Positions 32,625 through 40,715 of a DNA stretch of 64,000 nt are shown one piece after another; position 1 is the first letter of the stretch, and each line of letters opens with the position of its first letter. Source of the stretch: Phaeospirillum tilakii (lineage in GTDB: Bacteria > Pseudomonadota > Alphaproteobacteria > Rhodospirillales > Magnetospirillaceae); assembly GCF_042683125.1 (NCBI RefSeq), contig NZ_JBHUIY010000005.1:1-64000 (forward strand), in the 5' to 3' direction. The notes beneath the pieces are model-generated. The model was given only the letters and a program-made list of their open reading frames with translations, had not been told where the DNA came from and did not search any database. The translations under genes were made by a program, and so were the position numbers.

Positions 32625-33767
32625 CTACTCGGCCGGAGCGGCGAGACAGGGGGCGGAGAACAGTTCGCCGCGCCAGACGCCGAGGGTGGTGCGGGCGGCG
32701 ACCACCAGCCAGGCCAGGGCCAGGGTGGCGACCAGCGAGGCGCCGATCCAGCCCAGCGCCGGGATCGGCAGCAGCGCGGCGAGGCGCAGGGTCGCCACCG
32801 CATAGACCCCGAGCGGGAAGGTATAGCCCCACCAGCCGAGATTGAACGGCAGCCCGTGGCGCAGGTGGCGCAGATTGATCAGGGTGGCGATTCCGGCCCA
32901 CCACAGGCCGTTGCCCCACAGCAGCACCCCGCCGATCAGGCCGAGGCCGCGCGCGGCCGGGCCGTAATCGCCAAGGCCGTTGGCGGCGAGGATGGCGGGG
33001 GCGGCCTCGCCCAGCACCAGCAGCCCGAGCGCGCCGGTGGCGATCGGCCCCAGCGCCAGCCAGCTCGACGCCGCCATCGAGGCCGGCGGCAATTTATGCA
33101 CCGCAAGGCGCAGCAGCAGGATCACCAGCACGCTGAGCGCCAGCGGCACCGAACAGGCCCACAGCGCGTAGCTGGCGATCAGCACCGCGAGTTGCAGGTC
33201 GGGCGCGGCGAGATGGGGGGCGAGCAGCCCGCCGCTGACCGCCGCCACCTCGGCCGCGACCACCGGCAGCAGCCACACCGCCGTCATCTGCTCGACGGCA
33301 TGGCGCTGGCGGGTAAACATCAGGAACGGGATCAGCACCCCGCAGCCCAGCGCCAGCGCCGCGTCGAGCAGCCACAGCGGCGCCGCCACCGCCACCACCG
33401 CCGGCTCGCCCCAATGGGCCGGGCCGAAGCGCAGCAGGCCGTTGAGGATCGTCGCCAGCCCCATCGGGATGCAGCCGAGGAACATCGACACCACCGGATG
33501 GGCCAGGATCCGCCGCGCCCCGTCGAAGAACAGCAGCCAGCGCGCGCCGTACAGCAGGGTGCTGGCGGCGAACAGCAGCACCGCCAGCCCCCACAGCGCC
33601 TCGGCCACGCTTTCCCGTCCCGGCAGCGGCAGCGGCAGCGCGGCCAGGGCCAGGGCGAGGATCCCGGTGCCCATGGTGGTGGCGAACCAGTTGGGGGTGA
33701 ATTGCCGCACCACCTCGCGCGGGTGGTCGAGCCGGGCCAGCGGTGGCCAGAACAGAGCTTGGGTCAT
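32625..33767 (-). CDS. TehA/SLAC1-family anion channel or dicarboxylate transporter
   Basis: The 380-residue membrane protein has ten hydrophobic helices and family motifs: FTPNWFATTMGTGILALAL at the start, HPVVSMFLGCIPMGLATILNGL, and GWWGYTFPLGVYAVATLRLA near the end, containing the pore-blocking Phe region. Members include TehA, the Mae1 malate transporter and plant SLAC1; bacterial ones may export sulfite, tellurite or organic anions. Substrate is not evident. Its ATG overlaps the lysR stop (ATGA), so regulator and channel are one coupled unit. Confidence 0.87.
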   Translation of the reverse strand: MTQALFWPPLARLDHPREVVRQFTPNWFATTMGTGILALALAALPLPLPGRESVAEALWGLAVLLFAASTLLYGARWLLFFDGARRILAHPVVSMFLGCIPMGLATILNGLLRFGPAHWGEPAVVAVAAPLWLLDAALALGCGVLIPFLMFTRQRHAVEQMTAVWLLPVVAAEVAAVSGGLLAPHLAAPDLQLAVLIASYALWACSVPLALSVLVILLLRLAVHKLPPASMAASSWLALGPIATGALGLLVLGEAAPAILAANGLGDYGPAARGLGLIGGVLLWGNGLWWAGIATLINLRHLRHGLPFNLGWWGYTFPLGVYAVATLRLAALLPIPALGWIGASLVATLALAWLVVAARTTLGVWRGELFSAPCLAAPAE

Positions 33768-34648
33768 GGCGCCTCGTCCAACAAAGCGGTCAGCGCCGCC
33801 TCGGCCCGCGACGGGGCGCGCTGGCGGTGACGGACCAGGGTGAAACAACGCGCCGGAAACGGCGGTTCGAGTGCGACCAGGGTGCCGGCGCGCACGCCCG
33901 ATTCCACCACCAGCTCGGACAGCACGCCGGCCCCGGCCCCGGCCTCGACCGCCGCCCGCACCGCCTCGTTGGAGGGCAATTGCAGCCCCACCCGCAGCCC
34001 GGCCGGATCGAGTCCCAGCCCGGCCAGTCCGGCCTCGAACCACGCCCGCGTCCCCGAGCCGGGCTCGCGCAGCACCCAATCGAGTCCGGCCAGTCCGGCC
34101 GGATCGAGCCGGCCCAGGGCGGCGGCGGGATGGGACGGCGCCACCACCAGCACCAGCCGGTCGCCCCCCACCGGCCGCGTCGCCAGCAGCGGATCTTCCA
34201 CCGCGCCCTCGACGAAGGCGAGATCGGCGCCGCCGTCGCGCACCGCCGCGCAGGCCTGGGCGGTATTGCCGATCGCCACGTCGATGGCGATGCCGGGATG
34301 GCGGCGGCGGAACCGGTGCAGCCGCGCCGGCAGCCAGTAGCCGGCCAGGGTCTGGCTGGCGAACAGCGCCAGCCGGCCGCATTTCAGCCCGGACAGGTCT
34401 TCGAGCCGGGTCTGGGCGCGGGCCGCCGCCGCCAGCAGGGCGCGGGCCTCGGGCAGGAAGGCCCGCCCCTCCGGGGTCAGCTCGACATGACGGCCGACCC
34501 GGTCGAACAGCGCCACCCCGTGCCGGGCCTCCAGCGCCGCCAGCGCGGCGCTGACCGCCGACTGGGTCAGCCCCAGCCCGCGCGCCGCCCGGGTCACATG
34601 CATCTCTTCCGCCACCGCCACGAACAGCCTCACCTGATCGAGTGTCAT
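33764..34648 (-). CDS. LysR-family transcriptional regulator
   Basis: The 294-residue protein has the N-terminal winged helix (MTLDQVRLFVAVAEEMHVTRAARGLGLTQSAVSAALAALE, residues 1-40) and a LysR substrate domain (FASQTLAGYWLPARLHRFRRRHPGIAIDVAIGNT and following). It resembles CysB/CbbR-like regulators of anion metabolism, but the inducer is unknown. It probably controls the coupled tehA and itself, through a site near 34692-34712. The open frame continues upstream to 34726, but the ATG at 34648 gives the canonical N terminus. Confidence 0.9.
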   Translation of the reverse strand: MTLDQVRLFVAVAEEMHVTRAARGLGLTQSAVSAALAALEARHGVALFDRVGRHVELTPEGRAFLPEARALLAAAARAQTRLEDLSGLKCGRLALFASQTLAGYWLPARLHRFRRRHPGIAIDVAIGNTAQACAAVRDGGADLAFVEGAVEDPLLATRPVGGDRLVLVVAPSHPAAALGRLDPAGLAGLDWVLREPGSGTRAWFEAGLAGLGLDPAGLRVGLQLPSNEAVRAAVEAGAGAGVLSELVVESGVRAGTLVALEPPFPARCFTLVRHRQRAPSRAEAALTALLDEAP

Positions 34649-34691
34649 CCCGCGCGTCCTCCCTCGCAGCCTGCCGCGTTCACTTCGATCA

Positions 34692-34712
34692 GACAAACTC
34701 ATAATTATTGTC
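34692..34712. promoter_or_regulatory. Candidate LysR operator
   Basis: GACAA-11-TTGTC lies 44 bases upstream of the LysR start in an AT-rich island. The form T-N11-A in a dyad is that of LysR sites, and the position suits autoregulation. A second imperfect dyad, TGTC-ATGAC-GACA, overlaps it at 34709-34721. Confidence 0.45.
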
Positions 34713-34737
34713 ATGACGACAAGCAAAATCGATCAAT

Positions 34738-34857
34738 GGCGGGGCGGCGCCCCGCACCCCGCCCGGAGGCTGGCGCCTCCGGACCTCTGCTTTTTTTCGA
34801 AATCAAAGGGGGTTTGGGGCATCGCCCCAACGGGGTTCGGGTGCGCGCCCGACGCCC
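34738..34857. repeat. Palindromic intergenic element B3
   Basis: Hairpins GGGGCGGCGCCCC, CCGGAGGCTGGCGCCTCCGG, a central T-rich/A-rich loop with GGGGG, TTGGGGCATCGCCCCAA, and a degenerate right end. It ends flush at the GH25 stop, on the side of lysR, and should terminate the GH25 transcript. Confidence 0.8.
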
Positions 34858-35763
34858 TCAGCGCCGCCGGGACAGCCGGGGGCCACGTTGCCAATAGGCG
34901 ATCAGGGTGGAGGCGTCGGACGAGAACACGTTGCGGTCGCAGCTGTTGATGCCGGCGACCAGCCGGGTGCGCGGCTTGAACGGCCCGGCGCCGGGGCCGT
35001 CACCGGCATATTGCCACAGCAGCCAGCCGCGCCCGACCCAGGCCGAGGGCAGTTCGGGCTGGGCGCGGTAATCGGCCAGCCACAGGTCGCAGGCGGCCAG
35101 CAGCGAGCCGGGACGGATCGCCCCGCCCAGGGTGCGGCCGCGCCCGCCCATCGCCTCGCCATCGGCCCAGGCGGGATGGATGTAGAGCACCGGCAGCCGG
35201 CCGGTGGCGGTCAGCACGGCGCGGACGAAATCCTCGGCCCGGGTGATGTCCATGGTGTTGGCCGGGTTGCGCTCGTTCAGTTCGAGATCGAGCGCGAGCA
35301 GGGTCGAGGGGCCGGGCTGGACGGTGGCGAGGAAATTGGCGGCCTGATCGGCCCCCGAACGCTGGTAGGTGCCGAAATGATAGGCGCCCCACATCAGCCC
35401 GGCCGCCTCGGCCTGGGCCCGGCGCTGGGCATAGAGCGGATCGACCCAGTCGCCGCCCTCGGTCGCCTTGTGGATCACCCCGAGGATGCCGCTGTCGCGC
35501 ACCTGGGAGAAATCGCCGACCCGGTTGAAATGGCTGAGATCGACCACCGCGTCGAGCCCGACCGAGGCGGGGTCGTCAACCGGCCCGGCCACCGCCCCCT
35601 GGCGGCGGGCCAGCGGCAGCGGCGCCAGCGGCGGCAAGGCCGGGGTGTTGACGCCCGGCCCGCTCGCCACCGGGCCGGACCCGGCCGGACGGCGGGGGCT
35701 CTGCACGCACCCCGCCGCCAGCGTCGCCAGACCCGCTATCGCCGCCCGCCGCGAAATGCCCAT
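34858..35763 (-). CDS. Glycoside hydrolase family 25 lysozyme-like lipoprotein
   Basis: GH25 enzymes (Chalaropsis-type muramidases) cleave MurNAc-GlcNAc bonds. The 301-residue precursor has twin arginines (MGISRRAAIAGLATLAAGC), so it may be Tat-exported, and a lipobox LAAGC, so lipidated. The catalytic domain shows AVVDLSHFNRVGDFSQVRDSG, FVIHKATEGGDW-type sequence (VIHKATEGGDWVDPLYAQR), MWGAYHFGTYQ and ALDLELNE, where the acidic pair is expected. LPVLYIHPAWADG follows. The ATG at 35763 is chosen because it gives the export signal. It is likely a cell-wall remodelling enzyme. Confidence 0.85.
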   Translation of the reverse strand: MGISRRAAIAGLATLAAGCVQSPRRPAGSGPVASGPGVNTPALPPLAPLPLARRQGAVAGPVDDPASVGLDAVVDLSHFNRVGDFSQVRDSGILGVIHKATEGGDWVDPLYAQRRAQAEAAGLMWGAYHFGTYQRSGADQAANFLATVQPGPSTLLALDLELNERNPANTMDITRAEDFVRAVLTATGRLPVLYIHPAWADGEAMGGRGRTLGGAIRPGSLLAACDLWLADYRAQPELPSAWVGRGWLLWQYAGDGPGAGPFKPRTRLVAGINSCDRNVFSSDASTLIAYWQRGPRLSRRR

Positions 35764-35892
35764 CGCCCGCGTCCTCTTCCTCACCCATGCCAGCCGGAAG
35801 GGGAAAGTCTGCGCTTCCGCCGCCGCAGGCAAGCAAGATGATCATGCGGTGGGCTCAAACCTCGGTCCCGCCCCGGGCGGGACGGGCCAGGA

Positions 35893-36663
35893 CTATTTCT
35901 TGCCGCCTTCGAGCAGGAAGCGGCGGTTGGCCGGCTGGACCGGGCGGGCGTTGTGCGGGAACAGCTTGGCGAAACGGTCGATCTGCGCCGCCGACACCGT
36001 CACCGGCTGCTTGAACACCACCCAATGCACCACTTCCGAGCAGGGCGGCGTGGTCAGCGAGCCCTCGTAGCGGAAATACTCCCGTCCCGCCGGCAGCAGC
36101 CGGGCCGGATCGACCTTGACGTCGGCAACCTCGCGCGGCGGACCGGCCTCGGCCGGGGCCGAATTCAGCACCGCCTCCAGCACCGGATTGGCCTCGCCGG
36201 CGGTCAGCATCACCCCCAGCACCACCAGCGCCCCGGTGTTCTGGTTCTTGTGGACCAGATGGACCTCCATCGGCACCGGCTGGCCGGCGATGGTGTGCTC
36301 GCTCGGGGTATGGAAATGATATTGCAGCAGGTTGTAGCGCTCGCCGTCGAACAGGATGAAATTGCCGGGGGCGAGATTGGCCTGAAGGGTGTGGCCGTTA
36401 TTGACCACCGTCAGCGGCTGGGCCTGATAGGTGACGCCGATCGGGGCCAGCTGGGCCGGCACCGCCGCGCGCAGGTCGATCGGCGATTGCTGGTGGCCGC
36501 CGGCGCAGGCCTCGTAATCGTGCGACAGCGAGCCCCAATAGGTCGGGCCGGACAGCCCCTCGTAGCTCCAGTGCGCCCCGTGCTCCTCGGCTCGGGCCGA
36601 CGAGACGAAACCAAGGCCGGCGACCAGCGCGAGCGCCGTCAGCGAAAGGCGGGACATCGACAT
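35893..36663 (-). CDS. Alpha-class carbonic anhydrase, periplasmic
   Basis: This zinc enzyme interconverts CO2 and bicarbonate. The 256-residue precursor has a signal peptide (LSLTALALVAGLGFVSSARA). Conserved features are HWSYEG, QQSPIDL, and zinc-ligand histidines in QYHFHTPSEH and MEVHLVHKN. EGSLTTPPCSEVVHWVVF, the substrate-pocket signature, is also present. Length and motifs indicate an active enzyme. The preceding 129-base gap and AGGAGGTCTC before the ATG suggest independent expression. DedA lies downstream on the same strand after 71... bases of the leader of this gene are separate; dedA is upstream in transcription order. Confidence 0.94.
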   Translation of the reverse strand: MSMSRLSLTALALVAGLGFVSSARAEEHGAHWSYEGLSGPTYWGSLSHDYEACAGGHQQSPIDLRAAVPAQLAPIGVTYQAQPLTVVNNGHTLQANLAPGNFILFDGERYNLLQYHFHTPSEHTIAGQPVPMEVHLVHKNQNTGALVVLGVMLTAGEANPVLEAVLNSAPAEAGPPREVADVKVDPARLLPAGREYFRYEGSLTTPPCSEVVHWVVFKQPVTVSAAQIDRFAKLFPHNARPVQPANRRFLLEGGKK

Positions 36664-36734
36664 GAGACCTCCTGGTGGATTCGGGGTGGCCGGCGGCCGG
36701 CGGCGGCCGGGACCCCTAGCCTATACCATAAGAC

Positions 36735-37325
36735 CTAGTCCGTCGATGGCGGGCTGACGCGGCCGCCGCGCCGCAGCCGCAGCAGCCAGCACACCAGCCG
36801 GTGCAGCCCGAACAGCACCACCGCGATCGCCAGCGCGGCGATGAACAGATGCTCCCACATCCGCAGCCGGCCGAGCACCCCTTCCAGCACGTCGCCGCAG
36901 GCATAACCGAGCCAGCCGACCGCCACCGCCCACAACAGCGCGGCGATCAGGTTGAGCGCGGCGAAGCGCAGCGCCGGAATCGACGACAGCCCGATCGCCA
37001 CCGGGCTGATCGAGCGCAGGCCGTAGAGGAAGCGGAACGACAGGATGAACCACGCCCCCCAGCGGTCGAGCAGCCGGGTACCGCGCTCGATCGCCGGCGC
37101 CTTGCCGGGATGGCGTTCGAGCCAGCGCCGGCCGAACCGCCGCCCCAGCCAGAACCAGGCCTGATCGCCGCAGAACGAGCCGACGAAGGCGGCGGCGATC
37201 ACCAGATCAAGGCGCAGGAAGCCCTGATGGGCGGCGAACCCACCCAGCACCAGCACCGTCTCCCCCTCGAAGAAGGTGCCGACCAGCACAGCGAGATAAC
37301 CCCAATCGGCGATCAGTTGCTCCAT
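36735..37325 (-). CDS. DedA-family membrane protein
   Basis: DedA proteins are membrane proteins of the SNARE-associated/VTT fold, some of which act as undecaprenyl- or phospholipid-flippases. The 196-residue product has YLAVLVGTFFEGETVLVLGGFAAHQG, then GSFCGDQAWFWLGRRFGRRW, the signature FILSFRFLYGLRSISPVAIGLS, and C-terminal helices. It keeps the conserved Glu and the Arg-rich motif. It is 71 bases upstream of the carbonic anhydrase gene on the same strand. Confidence 0.9.
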   Translation of the reverse strand: MEQLIADWGYLAVLVGTFFEGETVLVLGGFAAHQGFLRLDLVIAAAFVGSFCGDQAWFWLGRRFGRRWLERHPGKAPAIERGTRLLDRWGAWFILSFRFLYGLRSISPVAIGLSSIPALRFAALNLIAALLWAVAVGWLGYACGDVLEGVLGRLRMWEHLFIAALAIAVVLFGLHRLVCWLLRLRRGGRVSPPSTD

Positions 37326-37483
37326 GGTCCCCCATGCCAGGGCAAACGCCCGGTTGTGAACAGGTGGCGACGTCTATATACCCAATCGGTGGGGGCGGGC
37401 CACGCCCGGCGGCGCGGACGTGCCGTGCCGAACGCGGATATCTCCCCCGCCGCCCCGCCTTGCCGCGTCACCGGGAGACCAGG

Positions 37484-38230
37484 ATGCGCCCCCATCTCAA
37501 GATCGCCACCCCCTGCTTCGGCGGCCAGGTCGGCCACCTCTACATGCTGTCGGTGGTCCGGCTGCTCCAGGAGGCGCCGGCGCTCGGCTTCGACGCCAGC
37601 CTCGCCTTGCTCGGCGGCGACGCGCTGGTGGCGCGGGCGCGCGCGACCCTGGTCGCCGCCTTCCTCGACGCGCCCGAGGCCACCCACCTGCTGTTCATCG
37701 ATGCCGACATCGCCTTCGCCCCCGATCAGGTGACGCGGCTGCTGGCCGCCGGCAAGGATTTCGCCGCCGCGTTCTACCCGCTCAAGACCATCGACTGGGC
37801 CCGGCTGCCGGCGCGCCACGTCGCCGGCGAGCCGCTGACCGAGGCGGGACTGAGCTATGTCGGCCTGCCCTGCCAGGGGGCCGAGGCCAAAACCGACGGC
37901 CGCTTCGTCACCGCCCATCATGCCGGCGGCGGCTTCCAGCTGCTGACCCGCGGCGCGATCGAACGGATGGTCGCGGCCTATCCCGAAACCCATTTCGCCG
38001 CCACCGACACCTATCCGCCGCCGCCCGAGGCCAGCCGCAACCTTTATGCCCTGTTCGACAGCATGATCGACCCCGACAGCGGGATCTATCTCAGCGAGGA
38101 TTATGCCTTCTGCCGGCGCTGGCGGGCGATCGGCGGCGAGATCTGGCTCGACCTCGACAGCCGGCTGACCCATACCGGGCCGGCCAGCTTCACCGGCGAT
38201 TTCACCCGCCGCGGCGCCGGACTGGGCTGA
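37484..38230 (+). CDS. Putative glycosyltransferase-like protein (GT-A fold)
   Basis: The 248-residue protein opens with LKIATPCFGGQVGHLYMLSVVRLLQ and has HLLFIDADIAF, a DxD-type metal/nucleotide motif. Then come DFAAAFYPLKTIDW, AHHAGGGFQLLTRGAIERM and SEDYAFCRRWRAIGGEIWLDL. This pattern recurs in GT2-like proteins from alphaproteobacteria and phages that lack a known acceptor. CGGGAGACCAGG precedes the ATG at 37484; the open frame upstream lacks family sequence. Target unknown. Confidence 0.6.
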   Translation: MRPHLKIATPCFGGQVGHLYMLSVVRLLQEAPALGFDASLALLGGDALVARARATLVAAFLDAPEATHLLFIDADIAFAPDQVTRLLAAGKDFAAAFYPLKTIDWARLPARHVAGEPLTEAGLSYVGLPCQGAEAKTDGRFVTAHHAGGGFQLLTRGAIERMVAAYPETHFAATDTYPPPPEASRNLYALFDSMIDPDSGIYLSEDYAFCRRWRAIGGEIWLDLDSRLTHTGPASFTGDFTRRGAGLG

Positions 38231-38433
38231 GCCCGCCCCGGCCGGCGGCACCGGCCCGATCCTGACCGAAATTTCATCAAAAACCCACCCCATACCGGGT
38301 GAAAAACGGGCATGATTTCCCGTTATCGGCGTCCTGCGCCGCCATGCCAGACCGTTCGCTGGCATCCAGACTCCGTTCTCTGTCCGCGCAAGAAACAACC
38401 AAAAAGAAGCGCCTGTTTCGAGGGGAGGAAGAG

Positions 38434-38655
38434 ATGATGACTCTGGACGAAGCCAAACGAATCCTCGATCTGCTTGCCGACGGGGTCGATCCGGAAACGG
38501 GGAACACCCTGCCCGACGACCACATTCTCCGCCACGACGAGTGCCGGCGGGCGCTGTCGCTGGTGCTCAACCAAGTGGATGGCCCCAGCCTGAAGCCGGC
38601 ACTCCACGCCGCCTCGCCCCGTCTCGACCACCTCGGCCGCATCGATCTGGCCTGA
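38434..38655 (+). CDS. Small conserved-looking protein of unknown function
   Basis: This 73-residue soluble, acidic protein (MMTLDEAKRILDLLADGVDP...) matches no family I recognise. The best evidence for translation is the strong ribosome site GAGGGGAGGAAGAG directly before the ATG pair at 38434/38437. The predicted content is helical, with a short loop PETGNTLPDD. It could be a regulator or stress peptide. It is isolated between a glycosyltransferase-like gene and higBA. Confidence 0.6.
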   Translation: MMTLDEAKRILDLLADGVDPETGNTLPDDHILRHDECRRALSLVLNQVDGPSLKPALHAASPRLDHLGRIDLA

Positions 38656-38761
38656 CGGGGAACCGCCCGGGGGGACGGCTCCCGGGCGGCCCAGGTCGAA
38701 GACGGACCGCGAGACCAGGGATCCTCCGCCCCTGCCCCGCCCACCGTGCCACGGTCAACGC

Positions 38762-38788
38762 TTGCCGTTCAACGCGCCGCGTTATACT
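38762..38788 (+). promoter_or_regulatory. Candidate higBA promoter
   Basis: TTGCCG (38762-38767) and TATACT (38783-38788) precede the higB ATG by eight bases from the -10. The 15-base spacing is short. The closeness suggests an almost leaderless mRNA and leaves room for HigA autorepression by steric block. Confidence 0.4.
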
Positions 38789-38796
38789 CTGTGGCA

Positions 38797-39075
38797 ATGA
38801 TCACGGGCTTCGCCGACAGGGATACCGCGGCACTCTGGCGTGGAGAAACGCCACGACGACTTGCCGCCATCGCCCCAGCCGCCCTGCGCAAACTCGACAT
38901 GCTGGACGCGGCAACTGAACTGGCCGATCTGCGGATTCCTCCGGGCAATCGGCTGGAGGCGCTCAGGGGAGACCGCGCCGGACAGCACAGCATCCGGATC
39001 AACGACCAGTGGCGGCTCTGCTTCGTCTGGGAAGGCGACGGCGCGGCCCGGGTCGAGATCGTCGATTATCACTGA
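38797..39075 (+). CDS. higB: HigB-type toxin (RelE/ParE superfamily)
   Basis: HigB toxins are ribosome-dependent mRNA interferases. The 92-residue product has the compact RelE fold order and the C-terminal signature SIRINDQWRLCFVWEGDGAARVEIVDYH, typical of HigB with basic residues lining the active site (R in GNRLEALRGDRAGQHS). The ATG at 38797 is chosen because the -10 lies just before; the frame is open further upstream. The toxin is first and the antitoxin second, the order that marks higBA. Confidence 0.9.
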   Translation: MITGFADRDTAALWRGETPRRLAAIAPAALRKLDMLDAATELADLRIPPGNRLEALRGDRAGQHSIRINDQWRLCFVWEGDGAARVEIVDYH

Positions 39076-39086
39076 GGGAGAAGGCC

Positions 39087-39374
39087 ATGCGCGTTCGCAC
39101 CCACCCCGGCGAAATCCTCCGCGAGGAATTTTTGACCCCACTGGGGATCAGCGCCCACCGTCTGGCGATCGAACTGCGCGTCCCCGCCACCCGGATCGGC
39201 GACATCCTGCGGGAACGGCGGGCGGTCAGCGCCGACACCGCGTTGCGGCTGGCGCGCTATTTCGGCACCTCCGCGCAGTTCTGGATCAACCTCCAGACCG
39301 CCTACGATCTGTCGAAGGCAGAGGCGGAAACCGGCGCCCTGATCGCCGAGGAAGTCAAGCCCCGGGCGGCCTGA
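39087..39374 (+). CDS. higA: HigA-type antitoxin (XRE helix-turn-helix)
   Basis: The 95-residue antitoxin has the HigA start HPGEILREEFLTPLGIS, then a helix-turn-helix (AHRLAIELRVPATRIGDILRERRAVSADTALRLARYFG) and the family end FWINLQTAYDLSKAEAE. It binds HigB and represses the operon. It begins 11 bases after higB with GAGGGAGAAGGCC before its ATG. Confidence 0.93.
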   Translation: MRVRTHPGEILREEFLTPLGISAHRLAIELRVPATRIGDILRERRAVSADTALRLARYFGTSAQFWINLQTAYDLSKAEAETGALIAEEVKPRAA

Positions 39375-39430
39375 CAGCCGTCCGGCTCCGGGATGACGGC
39401 CAACGCCCGAGACCAGCCCCAAAACGGACG

Positions 39431-39457
39431 AAACCCCCAGGTTTCCCTGGGGGTTTC
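39431..39457 (-). terminator. Terminator of the tRNA-Val gene
   Basis: GAAACCCCCAGG and CCTGGGGGTTTC form a 12-bp stem around a three-base loop (39430-39457). On the minus strand it follows the tRNA directly and is succeeded by CGTCCGTTTT. It lies 56 bases after higA and may serve that transcript too. Confidence 0.7.
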
Positions 39458-39459
39458 GA

Positions 39460-39534
39460 TGGTGGGCGGTACTGGGATTGAACCAGTGACCCCTACGATG
39501 TCAACGTAGTGCTCTCCCGCTGAGCTAACCGCCC
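39460..39534 (-). tRNA. tRNA-Val (anticodon GAC)
   Basis: On the minus strand the 75-nt sequence begins GGGCGGTTAGCTCAGCGGGA and ends GTACCGCCCACCA. Acceptor GGGCGGT pairs with ACCGCCC; the D arm is GCTC..GAGC; the anticodon stem is CTACG/CGTAG around TTGACAT, giving anticodon GAC; the T arm is CACTGGTTCAATCCCAGT. The 3' CCA is encoded. It is an isolated tRNA gene with its own promoters and terminator. Confidence 0.97.
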
Positions 39535-39589
39535 TTTCTTGCACTTCGCTTCGACGGGTTTGGAAGCCGTCCGGCCTGTGCGGGCCGCT

Positions 39590-39618
39590 TGTTTAGCTGT
39601 CCCGGAGCGGCAAGGCAA
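39590..39618 (-). promoter_or_regulatory. tRNA-Val promoter, proximal
   Basis: On the minus strand TTGCCT (39613-39618) and TAAACA (39590-39595) are 17 bases apart, with an eight-base A-tract (39623-39630) upstream and GC-rich DNA after the -10. It lies 56 bases before the tRNA. Confidence 0.6.
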
Positions 39619-39682
39619 GAGATTTTTTTTCCTGTCTTGCCCGGCCCGTGGAGCCGGTCCCGGCCAACCGCCGGGAGCGCCT

Positions 39683-39711
39683 CTCTTACCCGGACCGCCC
39701 GCCCCACGCAA
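39683..39711 (-). promoter_or_regulatory. tRNA-Val promoter, distal
   Basis: On the minus strand TTGCGT (39706-39711) and TAAGAG (39683-39688) are 17 bases apart, preceded by an A-tract (39716-39722). The same A-tract, 17-spacer and GC-rich discriminator layout occurs in the rrn promoters at the left edge. The rest of the gap to 39827 shows nothing else. Confidence 0.55.
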
Positions 39712-39827
39712 GCGCTTTTTTTCATTTTCCACCGTCCCCGCGCCGGCCACCGCCGCAATCATGGGCGGCCCCGGCACAGGGCGTATGACAGCGCCGCCCC
39801 GACCTGATAAACAGGACGGATCAGGCC

Positions 39828-40715
39828 ATGGACAGTATCACGCCCCCTTTTGCCGCCGATGACGATGCCGTGCTGACGGTGCTGCGCCCCGCACACCAGA
39901 GCGTCCCGGTCGTGTTCTCCTCGCCCCATTCCGGCCGCGACTATCCCGCCGCCTTCGTCGCCGCCTCGCGGCTCGATCCGCGCGGCCTGCGCCGCTCCGA
40001 GGACAGTTTCGTCGAGCAGCTCTATCAGGGGGTGGTGGCCCAGGGCATGCCGCTGCTGGCCGCCCGCTTTCCCCGCGCCTATTGCGACGTCAACCGCGAG
40101 GCGGGCGAGCTGGACCCGGCGATGTTCGCCGAGCCGCTGCCGCGCGACGCCAACACCCGCAGCCCGCGCGTCCTGGCCGGGCTCGGCACCATCCCCCGCG
40201 TCGTCGCCAGCGGCGCCGAGATCTATGCCGGCAAGCTGCCGCTGGCCGAAATCGATCACCGGCTGGAAACCTGCTACCACCCCTACCACCGCCGCCTCGC
40301 CGCCCTGCTCGACGAGACCCGCCGGCGCTTCGGCTGGTCGCTGCTGGTCGATTGCCATTCGATGCCGTCGATCGGCGGGCCGATGGACCGCGATTCCGGC
40401 CTGTCGCGGGTCGATGTGGTGCTGGGCGATTGTTACGGCGAGGCCTGTGCCCCCCGCATCACCGCGGTGGTCGAGGCCGCCTTCCAGGCGCGCGGCTATC
40501 GCGTCGTGCGCAACACCCCCTATGCCGGCGGCCATCTCACCCGCAGCCACGGCAAGCCGCGCCGGGGCAGCCACGCCCTCCAGATCGAACTCAACCGCGC
40601 CCTCTACATGAACGAGGCCGAGCACAGTCACGGCCCCGCGTTCGCCCAGGTCCAGGCCGACCTCGACCACATGGTCGCCGCCCTCGCCGCCCTCGTCGCC
40701 GAAGGACAGCCCTGA
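39828..40715 (+). CDS. N-formylglutamate amidohydrolase
   Basis: This metalloenzyme hydrolyses N-formylglutamate, the last step of one histidine degradation route (HutG type). The 295-residue product has VVFSSPHSGRDYP near residue 28, RFPRAYCDVNREAGELDPAMF, SLLVDCHSMPSIGG, and NTPYAGGHLTRSHGKP, the metal and substrate segments. No other hut genes are adjacent, and related proteins act on other N-formyl compounds, so I give no hut symbol. The stop overlaps the next start by one base (TGATG). Confidence 0.87.
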   Translation: MDSITPPFAADDDAVLTVLRPAHQSVPVVFSSPHSGRDYPAAFVAASRLDPRGLRRSEDSFVEQLYQGVVAQGMPLLAARFPRAYCDVNREAGELDPAMFAEPLPRDANTRSPRVLAGLGTIPRVVASGAEIYAGKLPLAEIDHRLETCYHPYHRRLAALLDETRRRFGWSLLVDCHSMPSIGGPMDRDSGLSRVDVVLGDCYGEACAPRITAVVEAAFQARGYRVVRNTPYAGGHLTRSHGKPRRGSHALQIELNRALYMNEAEHSHGPAFAQVQADLDHMVAALAALVAEGQP

